NCBI RefSeq assembly: GCF_000021945.1
Contig: NC_011831.1
Span: 1,625,353 to 1,689,352, forward strand
Direction: 5' to 3'
From: Chloroflexus aggregans DSM 9485
Lineage (GTDB): Bacteria; Chloroflexota; Chloroflexia; Chloroflexales; Chloroflexaceae
Length of the DNA: 64,000 nucleotides
Shown here: piece after piece, positions 35,097-44,952 of the stretch
Layout of the letters: every line of letters starts with the position of its first letter
How positions within the stretch are numbered: position 1 is the stretch's first letter
Program-made: the position numbers and the translations under genes
Notes under the pieces: model-generated
What the model was told of the DNA's origin: nothing
Databases searched by the model: none
What the model saw: only the letters and a program-made list of their open reading frames with translations

Positions 35097-36281
35097 CTAT
35101 CGAACCGAGCGATAGCCGCCGCGTACACCACGCGGTGACAGCACCAATTGCCACAGTTGGCTGGCTCGGGCCATGAAGCTCCCTGCACTCATGAGTAAAT
35201 ACAAACGCCACATACGGTAGAAGCGCTCGCCATACCGCTGCGCTAGGCGTGGCCATGCCTGCTCGAAATTGGTATGCCACGCTTTGAGAGTTGCAACGTA
35301 GTTGACACCAAAGTTATGCCAATCTTCGAGTACAAACAACCCCTCAAATGCCGCAGTTAGCAAACGGGGCGACGGCAACATTGAATTGGGGAAGATGTAC
35401 CGTTCGATCCACGCATCGCGACCTTGGTAAGCGACATTTGAACCAATCGTATGGAGGAGCAAGAGACCATCATCGGCGAGCAAGCGGCGAGCCGTTCTCA
35501 TAAAGGTACGATAGTTGCGATAACCTACATGCTCGAACATACCGACCGAGATGATGCGGTCAAAGACACCGGTCGTCTGGCGGTAATCTTCAAGCCGGAT
35601 GTCGACCGGTAAACCACGGCAACGGTCACGCGCCAGTTCGGCCTGCTCCTTCGATACGGTAATACCCACAACGTGGACACCGTAGCGTTCGGCCAGATAC
35701 TGAGCTGTGCCACCCCAACCGCACCCAATGTCGAGCACACGCATCCCGGGTTGGAGATCGAGTTTCCGGGCGATCAGATCGAGCTTTGCCTCCTGCGCCT
35801 CATCGAGGGTACGCGCACCGCCGTCCCAATAGGCGCAACTGTAGATCATACGGCGGTCGAGCATCGCGGCATAGAGATCGTTGCCGATGTCGTAGTGGCA
35901 TTGACCGATGACGAACGCACCCTTACCGCGTTGCCGGTTACGCCACCGGATATCGATCCAGAGCGGGAGGTTGACGAGCCAACCTACCTGCACCGGTGCC
36001 TGAATCTGGAGCAAGCGACAAATGAACTCGTCGATGGCATCGCAATCCCACCACCCATCCATGTACGCTTCACCCAAACCGAGCGAGCCGTGCAAAAGGC
36101 AACGGAGATAGAGCCGCTCGTCGTGAACGCGAATGTCCCATGGCTGTGAACCGTTGATCGTAATGCCGGCGGTATTCAGTAATTGTACGGCGTAATCGTG
36201 GGCAAAGCGGTGGAGTATCCGTGATGTGGTTGAGGGCGTGGACGATACCGTCGTATGAGAAGCCAGCTCACGTTCTGTCAT
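35097..36281 (-). CDS. Cyclopropane-fatty-acyl-phospholipid synthase family methyltransferase
   Basis: From ATG 36281 (MTERELASH, behind GAGGAGGGG) the protein has 394 residues, the normal length. The family transfers a methylene or methyl group from S-adenosylmethionine to unsaturated acyl chains of membrane phospholipids. The N-terminal domain has LLHGSLGLGEAYMDGWWDCD near residue 65-85, typical of CFA synthases. The SAM site VLDIGCGWGGTAQYL is near residue 175. SVGMFEHVGYRNYRTF near residue 240 and LHTIGSN near residue 275 carry the bicarbonate-ligand region. A frame 25 codons longer exists but lacks a ribosome binding site. It is divergent from the MarR gene, which overlaps its upstream region, so MarR control is plausible. 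Confidence 0.9.
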   Translation of the reverse strand: MTERELASHTTVSSTPSTTSRILHRFAHDYAVQLLNTAGITINGSQPWDIRVHDERLYLRCLLHGSLGLGEAYMDGWWDCDAIDEFICRLLQIQAPVQVGWLVNLPLWIDIRWRNRQRGKGAFVIGQCHYDIGNDLYAAMLDRRMIYSCAYWDGGARTLDEAQEAKLDLIARKLDLQPGMRVLDIGCGWGGTAQYLAERYGVHVVGITVSKEQAELARDRCRGLPVDIRLEDYRQTTGVFDRIISVGMFEHVGYRNYRTFMRTARRLLADDGLLLLHTIGSNVAYQGRDAWIERYIFPNSMLPSPRLLTAAFEGLFVLEDWHNFGVNYVATLKAWHTNFEQAWPRLAQRYGERFYRMWRLYLLMSAGSFMARASQLWQLVLSPRGVRGGYRSVR

Positions 36282-36441
36282 GCACCCCTCCTCATGCATT
36301 CTGCATAACATCGGAACCCGCTTCACAACCTTACTTGCTATATATTTACTTTTCACCGTTCATTTCATCACTTGTCACCCCCTGCTAAGAGCGGTATACT
36401 GCTTGCAAAGAAAACGATTGCACATGTGCAGGTTTACTATT

Positions 36442-36912
36442 ATGAAACAGCACGATATTCGTTCTCATCTGCCGCACCAGCTCATTCACGATGTGTACGT
36501 CCTGCTTGATGATGGTGATCGGCGCGCATTAGCGCATACCAACCTGACTCCGCTCGAGTTTAATCTGCTCTTGCAACTCGATCTTGAGCAGGGTCAGCGG
36601 CTTACCGATGTCGGCGCAAAGTTGCTCTGCGTGAAGAGCACGATTACCCGGTTAGTCGACCGACTCGAGCGTGACGGGTTAGTACGTCGCAACCCCGATC
36701 CCGACGACCGCCGGGCACAACGTCTCATTTTAACACCACGCGGTGCAGCCGTGCGTGCTGAGGCGCTAGCGATGCATAATGCCGCGGTCGAACGTCGGAT
36801 GAATCTGCTCGATCCTGAAGAACAAGAGCAACTAACCCGGCTGTTGCTCAAATTGCGCGACGGGTTGGCGGCCGATTTAGCTGCCCAGCAAGCTGTTGAT
36901 ACCGAACGGTAA
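36442..36912 (+). CDS. MarR-family transcriptional regulator
   Basis: From ATG 36442 (MKQHDIRSHLPHQ) the protein has 156 residues, the usual MarR size; an ATG six codons upstream is possible. The winged helix-turn-helix is visible in LTPLEFNLLLQLDLEQGQRLTD, then VKSTITRLVDRLERDGLVRR as recognition helix, and the wing with DPDDRRAQRLILTPRG, whose D-x-R motif (DDRR) is diagnostic. The C-terminal helices form the dimer interface. MarR proteins are dimeric repressors relieved by small ligands. It is divergent from the cyclopropane synthase and 79 bases before comEC; regulating either or itself is likely. A TATACT box near 36394 overlaps the divergent region. Confidence 0.88.
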   Translation: MKQHDIRSHLPHQLIHDVYVLLDDGDRRALAHTNLTPLEFNLLLQLDLEQGQRLTDVGAKLLCVKSTITRLVDRLERDGLVRRNPDPDDRRAQRLILTPRGAAVRAEALAMHNAAVERRMNLLDPEEQEQLTRLLLKLRDGLAADLAAQQAVDTER

Positions 36913-36991
36913 TTTGTATCAACCATGAGTCCTTTCCTCGTCTCAAACGGTATTCTTCATGATACCGCGTTGTTGACGACAGGCAAAGGAC

Positions 36992-38503
36992 ATGAATCTA
37001 ATTCATCTGGCACTAGGCTGGTTGGCCGGCATTGCAGTAGCAGGAAGTACCGACATTTCTCCGCAGTGGCTCGTGCTGGCTGCGGTTGTGGCGTTGTCTG
37101 CTGTTCCCATTGATCGCAGCCGGCATCGCCGGTTGTCACTTGCGGTGTTGTGTTTCGCCTTGGGTGGCCTCCGCTATCACATCGCGCAGCCGTGGCTGGG
37201 ACCACAGCACGTTGAACGTTGGGCCGACACCGAAATTACCGTAGTCGGGCAGGTAGCTGAGGAACCACGCCGCGACGATCTCGGCCAACAGGTAGTCCTT
37301 GTCGCCAGCTCTGCCGGCCCGCCCGGCCAGATGGGTCCGGCAGAGGGGCGCATTCTCGTGCGTCTCCCCCCATATCCTCCTTACTATCCCGGCGATCGGT
37401 TAATGGTGAGTGGACGCCTCACCCAGCCCAAACCACCCCAACACCCAACTGATTTTGATTACCGTACATACCTCGCCCGCCGTGGCATCATGGTGCTGAT
37501 CAAACGTCCGACATCGGTCAAAAAACTCGCTGACCCCGCACCTGCATGGGGATTGGCCCATATCAGCCAATTTCGCGAACATTGCCGGCGTGTGGTATTA
37601 CGCCTCTTTCCCGAGCCGCAAGCGGCGCTGGCGATCGGTATTTTACTCGGTATTCAGGCCGGTTTGCCCGAAACGGCCCGTCTGGCATTCGCCACGACCG
37701 GCACCTCACACATTCTCGTGGTTTCAGGTTGGAATTTTAGTATTGTTGCTGCAATGCTGACCGGGCTTGCATCGTTGATCCGCTTGCGTTCGTGGCCCGC
37801 ATTTTGGCTCAGTTTAGCGGTGATGTGGATCTACGCCGGTTTCACCGGTGCCTCGGCTGCGGTCGTTCGAGCCGCGATGATGGCGAGTCTTGCTTTACTG
37901 GCCCGCACGGTCGAACGACAGAGTGAACCGTGGCGTCTGCTGCTCGCAGCCTGTTGGTTACTGACCTTAATCAATCCACAGACGTTGTGGGATCTCGGTT
38001 TTCAACTCTCAGCCCTGGCAACTGCTAGCCTCTTCGCGTTCGGCAAACCGATGGAGCGCTGGCTCGCTTGTGAACGGTGGCCGAACCACCCGGTGACGGC
38101 AGCAGTGCGCGAGGCCCTGACGGCAACCCTCGCTGCACAAGTGTTGACCCTGCCACTGATGCTGTACCATTTCGGCAACCTCTCACTGGTAGCGCCCCTT
38201 GCCAACATTTTAATTGTACCACTCGTGCCGGTGGCGATGCTCCTGAGCGCAGGCGCGTTGATCGGTGGGCTGGTCTGGCTGCCCCTCGGCCAATGGTTAT
38301 CACCAATCGCATGGTTACCGCTGAGTTGGATCACCAACGTCGCAATGATCTTATCCCAACCGGCCTGGGCTGCGCTCACCGTACCGGTATTCCCCATCTG
38401 GCTGTTGTGGATGGTCTATGCAACCATCGCACTGTATTGGCTCCGACAACGCCCAGACTTGCCGCGTCCACACGATAGTGTGGTACCGCAGAGTATGCTA
38501 TGA
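36992..38503 (+). CDS. comEC: ComEC/Rec2-type DNA uptake channel, short form
   Basis: This 503-residue polytopic membrane protein carries single-stranded DNA across the inner membrane during natural transformation. The N-terminal region has a DUF4131-type segment. An OB-like part follows with GRILVRLPPYPPYYPGDRLMVSGRL near residue 110-135. The Competence domain is marked by LLGIQAGLPETARLAFATTGTSHILVVSGWN near residue 215-250, where GTSHILVVSG is the family signature. About ten hydrophobic segments follow, ending with a short basic tail. The C-terminal metallo-beta-lactamase-like domain of full-length ComEC (~750 residues) is absent. No other competence gene is close. Gene name assigned from the signature. 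Confidence 0.88.
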   Translation: MNLIHLALGWLAGIAVAGSTDISPQWLVLAAVVALSAVPIDRSRHRRLSLAVLCFALGGLRYHIAQPWLGPQHVERWADTEITVVGQVAEEPRRDDLGQQVVLVASSAGPPGQMGPAEGRILVRLPPYPPYYPGDRLMVSGRLTQPKPPQHPTDFDYRTYLARRGIMVLIKRPTSVKKLADPAPAWGLAHISQFREHCRRVVLRLFPEPQAALAIGILLGIQAGLPETARLAFATTGTSHILVVSGWNFSIVAAMLTGLASLIRLRSWPAFWLSLAVMWIYAGFTGASAAVVRAAMMASLALLARTVERQSEPWRLLLAACWLLTLINPQTLWDLGFQLSALATASLFAFGKPMERWLACERWPNHPVTAAVREALTATLAAQVLTLPLMLYHFGNLSLVAPLANILIVPLVPVAMLLSAGALIGGLVWLPLGQWLSPIAWLPLSWITNVAMILSQPAWAALTVPVFPIWLLWMVYATIALYWLRQRPDLPRPHDSVVPQSML

Positions 38504-38572
38504 TGGGCAACAAGACACGTTTGCAAACCGCCTATATGTAGCGTGAATTGTGTTGAAGATAAGGAATCACCT

Positions 38573-40462
38573 ATGCCTCAGATCGCACCCTACGGCAGTT
38601 GGCGCTCGCCGATCACCGCCGCGATGCTCGTCACCAAACAGGTAAGCCTCAGTTGGCCGCAAATTGATGGTTCTGACCTCTACTGGATCGAAGGCCGACC
38701 ACAAGAGGGTGGTCGTAATGTGCTCGTTCGACGCACTGCTGCCGGCACGATTGACGATGTGACGCCGACCGGGATGAATGTACGCACGTTAGTACACGAA
38801 TACGGTGGTCGGAGTTATGTCGTTGATCAAGGTGAGATCTTCTTCGTGGAGTTCAGCGATCAGACGCTTTACCGCCAACACCCCGGCGCCGCACCGGTTC
38901 CGCTTGGCACACCGCCCGGGCTGCGGTTCGCCGAGCCGATAGTTGATCGCCGACGTAACCGGTTGATCGCCGTTGGCGAAGACCACCGGAGCAGTGGTGA
39001 ACCGCTCAACACGCTCGTCGCTATCAGTCTGGCCGATGGGACAGTCACGCCATTACTGAATGGACGCGATTTTGTGGCTGCACCACGCCTCAGCCCTAAC
39101 GGTGCGTGGCTGGCCTGGTTAGCGTGGGATCATCCCAATATGCCGTGGGACGCTGCTGAGTTATGGGTAGCGCCGGTGCTGACCGATGGCAGTCTAGGTG
39201 CCGCCCGTCGTTTAGCCGGTGGTCCCGGCGACTCGTGCTTCCAGCCGGAATGGACGCCCGATGGCGCATTACTGGTCGTCGCCGAACGTACCGGCTGGTG
39301 GAACCTCTACCGCCTCGACCTCGATGGCAACACCACCCCACTCTACCCGCTTGATGCCGAGTTTGGTCAACCACTCTGGCAACTGGGTATGCGCACGTAT
39401 GTTCCACTTCCCGACGGACGCATCGTAGCGACCTTCAGCCGCGAGAGTCGCCGGCACATGTGCGTGATCGGGCAGCCGGGTCACGCCGAACCCATCGAGT
39501 TACCGGTTTCGGTAATCAATATCGTCAACGGTGACGGCGAACGGATCGTCTTTGTCGGCAGTTCGCCGACGATGCCGGCAACGCTCTTCTTGCTTAACCT
39601 CGCCGATCGATCGCTGACACCGATCCGCAGCAGTGGCGATGTGCCGGTCGATCTATCGTACATCTCACAGCCAGAGGTGATCAGCTTTCCGAGTGCCGGT
39701 GGGCGGATTGCGCACGGCATTTTCTATCCACCTCACAACCCCGATTTCAGCGCACCTGACGGTGAACTACCCCCATTGCTGGTAATGATCCACGGTGGGC
39801 CAACCGCTGCCACTTATCCCACCTTACGCCTCTCGATCCAATACTGGACGAGTCGGGGGATCGGTGTACTCGATGTGAACTACGGCGGCAGTACCGGTTT
39901 TGGTCGTACTTATCGTGAACTGCTCGACGGACAGTGGGGTGTGGTTGATGTAGAAGATTGTGTTGCCGGTGCCCGGTTTCTTGCCGCTGAGGGCAAAGCC
40001 GATCCCAACCGGCTCTTGATTACCGGCGGCAGTGCCGGCGGATTCACAACATTAGCTGCATTAGCTTTCCACAATACCTTCCGCGCCGGCGCCAGTCATT
40101 TTGGTGTTGCCGATCTCGCAGCCCTAGCGCGTGACACCCACAAATTCGAATCACGGTATCTCGACCGTCTGATCGGCCCATACCCCGCACGAGCTGACCT
40201 CTATCAGGCACGTTCACCGCTCTACCATGCCGATCGGATCAACAGCCCGGTTATCTTCTTCCAAGGGCTAGAAGACAAAGTGGTGCCGCCAGATCAATCG
40301 GAGCGTATGTACGAAGCGCTTCGCTCACGCGGTATTCGGACCGAATACGTACCCTTTGCCGGCGAACAGCACGGTTTTCGCAAGGCCGAGAACATTATCA
40401 CAGCTCTCGAACGTGAGCTAGCGTTTTACCAAGAAGTGCTAGGGATCCACGCTGAGCGGTGA
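38573..40462 (+). CDS. S9-family prolyl oligopeptidase (acylaminoacyl/dipeptidyl peptidase type)
   Basis: From ATG 38573 (MPQIAPYGSWRSP, with AAGGA 7 bases upstream) the protein has 629 residues; a GTG ten codons earlier has no ribosome binding site. The N-terminal ~360 residues form a beta-propeller that filters peptides, with repeats such as PRLSPNGAWLAWLAWDHPNM and QPEWTPDGALLVVAERTGWW. The C-terminal alpha/beta-hydrolase domain has LLVMIHGGPT near residue 403, the nucleophile GGSAGGF near residue 485, the Asp in GLEDKVVPP near residue 565 and the His in EQHGF near residue 602. No signal peptide is visible, so it is cytoplasmic. It cleaves short peptides; specificity is unknown. Confidence 0.9.
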   Translation: MPQIAPYGSWRSPITAAMLVTKQVSLSWPQIDGSDLYWIEGRPQEGGRNVLVRRTAAGTIDDVTPTGMNVRTLVHEYGGRSYVVDQGEIFFVEFSDQTLYRQHPGAAPVPLGTPPGLRFAEPIVDRRRNRLIAVGEDHRSSGEPLNTLVAISLADGTVTPLLNGRDFVAAPRLSPNGAWLAWLAWDHPNMPWDAAELWVAPVLTDGSLGAARRLAGGPGDSCFQPEWTPDGALLVVAERTGWWNLYRLDLDGNTTPLYPLDAEFGQPLWQLGMRTYVPLPDGRIVATFSRESRRHMCVIGQPGHAEPIELPVSVINIVNGDGERIVFVGSSPTMPATLFLLNLADRSLTPIRSSGDVPVDLSYISQPEVISFPSAGGRIAHGIFYPPHNPDFSAPDGELPPLLVMIHGGPTAATYPTLRLSIQYWTSRGIGVLDVNYGGSTGFGRTYRELLDGQWGVVDVEDCVAGARFLAAEGKADPNRLLITGGSAGGFTTLAALAFHNTFRAGASHFGVADLAALARDTHKFESRYLDRLIGPYPARADLYQARSPLYHADRINSPVIFFQGLEDKVVPPDQSERMYEALRSRGIRTEYVPFAGEQHGFRKAENIITALERELAFYQEVLGIHAER

Positions 40463-40591
40463 ACCGCCCGGAGAGCGGCATGAGCTTCTTAAAACGCACG
40501 CTCTCCTCGATCTCCACTCTTCATTACCGACTGGCCGCGTGCTATACTTACACCATCAACAAGATTTGAATACCGAGGTGCATTCTAAGGT

Positions 40592-41608
40592 ATGGAGCCA
40601 GCCGCCCTACTCGAGCGTGCTACCGCCATTGTTACCACCCAACTTGCCGGATTACGCGAACTCTATCAAGCCGCTCTGCGCCAACAAGAGGGCATCACTC
40701 AGCGTGTGCGTCAATTATCACACCAACTTGACGAAGCTGTTATTCAAGAACAATTTGCCCGCGAACACGGTCTCTCAACCGTCACGGCGGCTGCCCGCGT
40801 GAAGCAATTACGTGCCGAACACGCCGCTGCCGTCGAGGCCGAAGCCGAACTGCGTCGCTCGTTACGTCAGCTCGATCAGCTCATTCGCCAGATCGAGATG
40901 AGCAGCACCACACTTACGCACAACGCTGAAGGCATCGCCGCCGATCCTTGGGTCCAAGCCCTCCGCGCGCAGGTGATCAAAGGCCGCGAGGAAGAGCGCA
41001 TCCGGTTGGCGCGTGAAGTGCATGATGGACCGGCACAAGTGCTGGCCAATGCGCTGATGGGTGTTGAAGTCTGTCAAAACTTGCTCAAAGAGCAGAACTT
41101 CGAGCGCCTCGGCTCGATCCTGAGCCAGTTGGGTGATAGCGTGCGTGAAGGCTTGCGCGACGTGCGCAGCTTCATCGCCGACCTCCGTCCGGGCAAGCTC
41201 GAAGAACAGGGCCTTGTACCCGCCCTCCATGACTACATTCGTCGTTACCGCGACACGGTGAGCAGTCCAGTGGTGTTTGAAGCCGATCCGTTGCCGCGCT
41301 TGCCGGCTGAAGCTGAGATCGTGCTCTACCGCATTGTGCAAGAGGCATTGCAGAACGCACGCAAACATGCCCGCGGCGCACCGGTTCATATTACCCTGGC
41401 AAAACGTGGAGGGCGGTTGTATCTCGCGATCCGCGATGAAGGGCCGGGATTTGATCTGCGCGAAGTCGTGCGGCGCGCCGGGCGCGAAAGCTGGGGACTA
41501 ACCAGTATGCGCGAACGAGCTGAGTTGATCGGGGCCGAGCTGACAGTCACCACCCGACGCGGCGCCGGCACCGAGGTCCTCGTGACAATGCCATTGCCGG
41601 CGGGATAA
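40592..41608 (+). CDS. Cytoplasmic sensor histidine kinase, DegS/NarL type (HisKA_3)
   Basis: This 338-residue protein has no membrane segment. The first ~110 residues are coiled coil, resembling DegS-type sensors, then REEERIRLAREVHDGPAQVL with the phospho-accepting His near residue 143 in the HisKA_3 domain. A HATPase_c domain follows with QEALQNARKHA (N box) near residue 253, IRDEGPGFDLR (G1) and GRESWGLTSMRERAELIGA (G2/F) near the C-terminus. It senses an intracellular signal and phosphorylates the LuxR-type regulator encoded 140 bases downstream. A -10-like TATACT precedes the gene near 40541. The pair resembles DegS-DegU but the regulon is unknown. Confidence 0.88.
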   Translation: MEPAALLERATAIVTTQLAGLRELYQAALRQQEGITQRVRQLSHQLDEAVIQEQFAREHGLSTVTAAARVKQLRAEHAAAVEAEAELRRSLRQLDQLIRQIEMSSTTLTHNAEGIAADPWVQALRAQVIKGREEERIRLAREVHDGPAQVLANALMGVEVCQNLLKEQNFERLGSILSQLGDSVREGLRDVRSFIADLRPGKLEEQGLVPALHDYIRRYRDTVSSPVVFEADPLPRLPAEAEIVLYRIVQEALQNARKHARGAPVHITLAKRGGRLYLAIRDEGPGFDLREVVRRAGRESWGLTSMRERAELIGAELTVTTRRGAGTEVLVTMPLPAG

Positions 41609-41748
41609 TCCATCGTTCACAGGTGATGCAGTGTTTGTCGCAATTGGGGTGAAACAAACTGCAAACTGCTGCAAAAAAGACCGTTTAAAGAAATAAGCGG
41701 TTTATATGCAGTAACAACATAGGGAAGACGAAGGTAAGGGAGATTAGC

Positions 41749-42459
41749 GTGACAGCACCGCTAACGATAAAAGTCTTGGTGATCGATGACCACCCGCTCT
41801 TCCGGCAGGGGATCCGCTGGAGTCTGGAGAGTGCCCCTGATATAGAAGTGGTGGGAGAAGCCGAAAACGGTCAAGAAGCGATAAAGCTCACCGAACGCCT
41901 CATGCCCGACATAGTGCTCGTCGACATCAATCTACCCGGCTTAAATGGGTTGGAAGTGGCACGGGTAATCAAGCGTCGTGAACCACGGACGGGGATTATC
42001 GTGCTTAGTGTCTATGAAGACGACGATCAGTTGTTCCAAGCCATTAAGGTGGGGGCAGCCGCTTTTACATCAAAAGACATTAGTCCTGATGAATTAGTGC
42101 AGATGATCCGTGAGGTTGCGCGCGGGCGCTACTTAATCAACGATGCAGTGCTGGCCCGTCCTAACGTGGCAGCCCGGGTCTTACACCAATTCCGCGAACT
42201 CGCTGCAACCGAAGAGGAAGATAGCGCGAGTCTCTTCGCGCCCCTCACGTCACGTGAGATTGAGATTCTTGACTGTATCGCCCGCGGTCTCTCGAATAAA
42301 GAAATTGCGAACGAATTGAGTATTAGCGGGCAGACCGTTAAGAATCACATTACCTCTATTTTGTCGAAACTCCAAGTCAACGACCGCACGATGGCGGTGA
42401 TCGTCGCGATTAAGAAGGGATGGATCAAGATGGGGTATTCGCAACCGCCTGAAGGATAA
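41749..42459 (+). CDS. NarL/DegU-family response regulator
   Basis: This 236-residue regulator is the cognate partner of the kinase upstream. The receiver domain has the acidic pair VIDDHP (D13, D14), the phospho-acceptor D59 in VLVDINLPG, a Ser/Thr switch region in IIVLSVYEDDD and Lys in AAFTSKDIS. A ~35-residue linker leads to the LuxR-type helix-turn-helix near residue 163-215: LTSREIEILDCIARGLSNKE, then ELSISGQTVKNHITSILSKL. It starts at a GTG at 41749 after AAGGGAG. A perfect hairpin follows and separates it from convergent topA. The 140-base gap after the kinase gene could hold a second promoter. Confidence 0.92.
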   Translation: MTAPLTIKVLVIDDHPLFRQGIRWSLESAPDIEVVGEAENGQEAIKLTERLMPDIVLVDINLPGLNGLEVARVIKRREPRTGIIVLSVYEDDDQLFQAIKVGAAAFTSKDISPDELVQMIREVARGRYLINDAVLARPNVAARVLHQFRELAATEEEDSASLFAPLTSREIEILDCIARGLSNKEIANELSISGQTVKNHITSILSKLQVNDRTMAVIVAIKKGWIKMGYSQPPEG

Positions 42460-42491
42460 GGGTTTGCTTTTTACCCTCACCATTATGCAAT

Positions 42492-42517
42492 CAGAGGCGC
42501 ACGATGGTGCGCCTCTG
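42492..42517. terminator. Bidirectional hairpin terminator between the response regulator and topA
   Basis: CAGAGGCGCAC (42492-42502) pairs perfectly with GTGCGCCTCTG (42507-42517) around GATG. It sits between two convergent genes and can serve both. Confidence 0.8.
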
Positions 42518-42537
42518 TGCTTGAGCATCACGTAGAC

Positions 42538-44880
42538 TTACGCCGATTTGCGGGTCTTGCCACTAGATTTGCGGGCTGGTGCCGCCGGTTTCTCAACGGT
42601 AGGAGGCAGCGCTGGCGCAGCTTCGACCGCCACTCCTGCCTGCGCTTCGTCAAGCGAGTTGGTGATGTAGTCGCACTTGGGGTAGCGCGAGCAGCCGTAG
42701 AACGGACGGCCAAACTTGCCGCGTCGACGTAGTAACTCCCCTTCACCGCACTTCGGGCAGGTAACGCCGGTTGGTTCGGGGAGTGGAACCGGCTTGCCGT
42801 CGCGGCCAATCCGGCGGGTGTTGGTGCATTCAGGGTATCCCGAACAGCCGAGGAAGGGGCCGAAACGGCTCTTCTTGATCACCATTGGCCGCCCACAGAC
42901 ATTACACAAGACATCGCTCGTCTCTGGCGCGCTGGCCTGATCGAGCACAATATTGCCATTTTCATCGCGGTGAAAATCGCCGGTGAAATCGCACGAATCA
43001 CCCTCGCCTTCCCGGTTGTAGCGCGAACAGGCCAGAAACTCGCCGTTGCGGCCAAACTTGATCACCAGCTTCCCTTTGCCGCACTTCGGGCAATCGAGAT
43101 CGGTGATAATCTCTTCGCGCTTGACATTGCGCATCTGGCGTTGAGCTGTTTCCAGCGTCGAGCGGAAGGGGCCATAGAATTCGCGCAGCACCGGCACCCA
43201 CTGCTTCGAGCCTTCGGCAATATCGTCAAGCTGCTGTTCAAGCGACGACGTAAAGTCGTAATCGACGATGTTGCCGAAATGCTCAACCAACAAGTCGGTC
43301 ACAATCCGGCCAAGCATCGTCGGAATCAGTTTCTTATCGACCATCTCGACGTACTCGCGTTCCTGGATGGTCGAAAGAATCGTTGCGTAGGTACTCGGAC
43401 GCCCAATCCCAAGACGTTCGAGTTCTTTCACCAGACTGGCCTCGGTGTAGCGCGGCGGCGGTTCGGTGAAGTGCTGCACCGGCAACAGCTCAACTAACTG
43501 GAGGTTTTCGCCCTCGACCAGTGGCGGCAAGCGACGCTCACTGTCTTCATCTTCCTCGCCCTCATCAAGGCTCACGTTGTAAACGGCAAGGAAGCCGGGG
43601 AACTTGAGCACCGAGCCGGTAGCACGGAACAAGTAGGGTGGCGCACCGGCCACACTCGGTTGGGCAGCAATATCAACGGTGGTGCTGTCGAAAATGGCCG
43701 GAGCCATCTGCGAAGCGATAAATCGCTTCCAAATCAGATCGTAGAGCCGCCACAGATCGCGCTCCAGCCGTTCGCTCAACTGCTCAGGAGTACGGGCACT
43801 GCTGGTAGGCCGGATTGCCTCGTGAGCCTCTTGCGCGCCTTTCGCCTTGATCTTGTAGACCGGCGGCTGGTCGGGCAGATACTCACGCCCAAACCGCCGA
43901 TCGATCACCTCACGCGCCTCAGCTTGGGCTTCTGCCGCCACCTGCACACTATCGGTACGCATATAGGTGATGAGACCGACCATCCCCTCCTCACCACCAA
44001 TATCAACACCTTCGTAGAGACGCTGAGCCAGCATCATCGTCTTCTTCGCGCTGAAACCCAACTTACGGGCAGCCTCTTGTTGTAAGGTGCTGGTGGTAAA
44101 CGGTGGTGGTGGTGATCGCCGCTTATCGCGACGGGTCACTTTAAGGACGGTATACGCCGCACCTTGTAGATCGGCGACAATCGCCTCAGCTTGCTCACGG
44201 CGTTCAATCGAGAATTTCTCAAGCTTCTTACCGTCGCGCTCGATGAGCGTCGCCCGAAACAGATCACGCGGCGCGATACCGGCCTCTTTCAGCAGATCAG
44301 CCTCGATTGTCCAATACTCTTGCGGCTTAAAGTTCTCAATTTCACGCTCACGCTCGACGATCAGCCGCACCGCCACCGATTGCACCCGTCCGGCGCTCAG
44401 CCCGCGCTTGACCTTATCCCACAACAATGGACTAAGCTGGTAACCGACCAAACGGTCGAGCACGCGCCGTGCTTGTTGCGCGTCAACCAGATTTTGGTTG
44501 ATCTGACGTGGCTGCTGCAACGCCTGCTGAACGGCATTGCGCGTAATCTCTTGAAAAACGACGCGATAGATCGGCGTCTTTTTCGGCGTCTTCACCGCTT
44601 GGGTAATATGCCACGCAATCGCCTCGCCCTCACGGTCGGGGTCAGTTGCCAAATAGATCGCGTCAGCATTGCGCACAGCCTGGTTCAGCTCACTCACTAC
44701 CTTGGGCTTCACAATTTCATAAGAAGGAGCAAAATCGTGCTCGATATCGATCGCCAGCCCATTTTTCGGCAAATCGCGCACGTGACCCATACTTGAGGTC
44801 ACTTTATAGCCTTTACCCAGATATTTCTGAATCGTCCGCGCTTTGGCCGGCGACTCAACAATCACAACTTTTTCACCCAT
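42538..44880 (-). CDS. topA: DNA topoisomerase I (type IA)
   Basis: From ATG 44880 (MGEKVVIVESPAKARTIQKY, GGAAG upstream) the protein has 780 residues; a frame 23 codons longer precedes the conserved N-terminus and is rejected. The enzyme relaxes negative supercoils by a 5'-phosphotyrosyl intermediate. The TOPRIM domain has VIVESPAKA with the catalytic Glu at residue 9 and ATDPDREGEAIAWH with the metal-binding DxD. The active Tyr lies in LITYMRTDSV near residue 315. RPSTYATILSTIQ near residue 500 is also typical. The C-terminus has three Cys4 zinc ribbons: CPKCGKGKL, CNVCGRPM with CSGYPEC, and CPKCGEGEL with CSRYPKC. A Lys/Arg/Ala-rich tail ends the protein. Confidence 0.96.
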   Translation of the reverse strand: MGEKVVIVESPAKARTIQKYLGKGYKVTSSMGHVRDLPKNGLAIDIEHDFAPSYEIVKPKVVSELNQAVRNADAIYLATDPDREGEAIAWHITQAVKTPKKTPIYRVVFQEITRNAVQQALQQPRQINQNLVDAQQARRVLDRLVGYQLSPLLWDKVKRGLSAGRVQSVAVRLIVEREREIENFKPQEYWTIEADLLKEAGIAPRDLFRATLIERDGKKLEKFSIERREQAEAIVADLQGAAYTVLKVTRRDKRRSPPPPFTTSTLQQEAARKLGFSAKKTMMLAQRLYEGVDIGGEEGMVGLITYMRTDSVQVAAEAQAEAREVIDRRFGREYLPDQPPVYKIKAKGAQEAHEAIRPTSSARTPEQLSERLERDLWRLYDLIWKRFIASQMAPAIFDSTTVDIAAQPSVAGAPPYLFRATGSVLKFPGFLAVYNVSLDEGEEDEDSERRLPPLVEGENLQLVELLPVQHFTEPPPRYTEASLVKELERLGIGRPSTYATILSTIQEREYVEMVDKKLIPTMLGRIVTDLLVEHFGNIVDYDFTSSLEQQLDDIAEGSKQWVPVLREFYGPFRSTLETAQRQMRNVKREEIITDLDCPKCGKGKLVIKFGRNGEFLACSRYNREGEGDSCDFTGDFHRDENGNIVLDQASAPETSDVLCNVCGRPMVIKKSRFGPFLGCSGYPECTNTRRIGRDGKPVPLPEPTGVTCPKCGEGELLRRRGKFGRPFYGCSRYPKCDYITNSLDEAQAGVAVEAAPALPPTVEKPAAPARKSSGKTRKSA

Positions 44881-44952
44881 GTATGTCTTCCCATTATGAA
44901 TAAAAAAACCGATCGTTGCTATCTTGCCGATCGTGGTTGCTATCGTCATCGA

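Noticed and set aside
35074-36356. Longer N-termini for the cyclopropane synthase and the MarR regulator overlapping each other
   Set aside because: Ribosome binding sites and family lengths support starts at 36281 and 36442, which leave a normal divergent promoter region.
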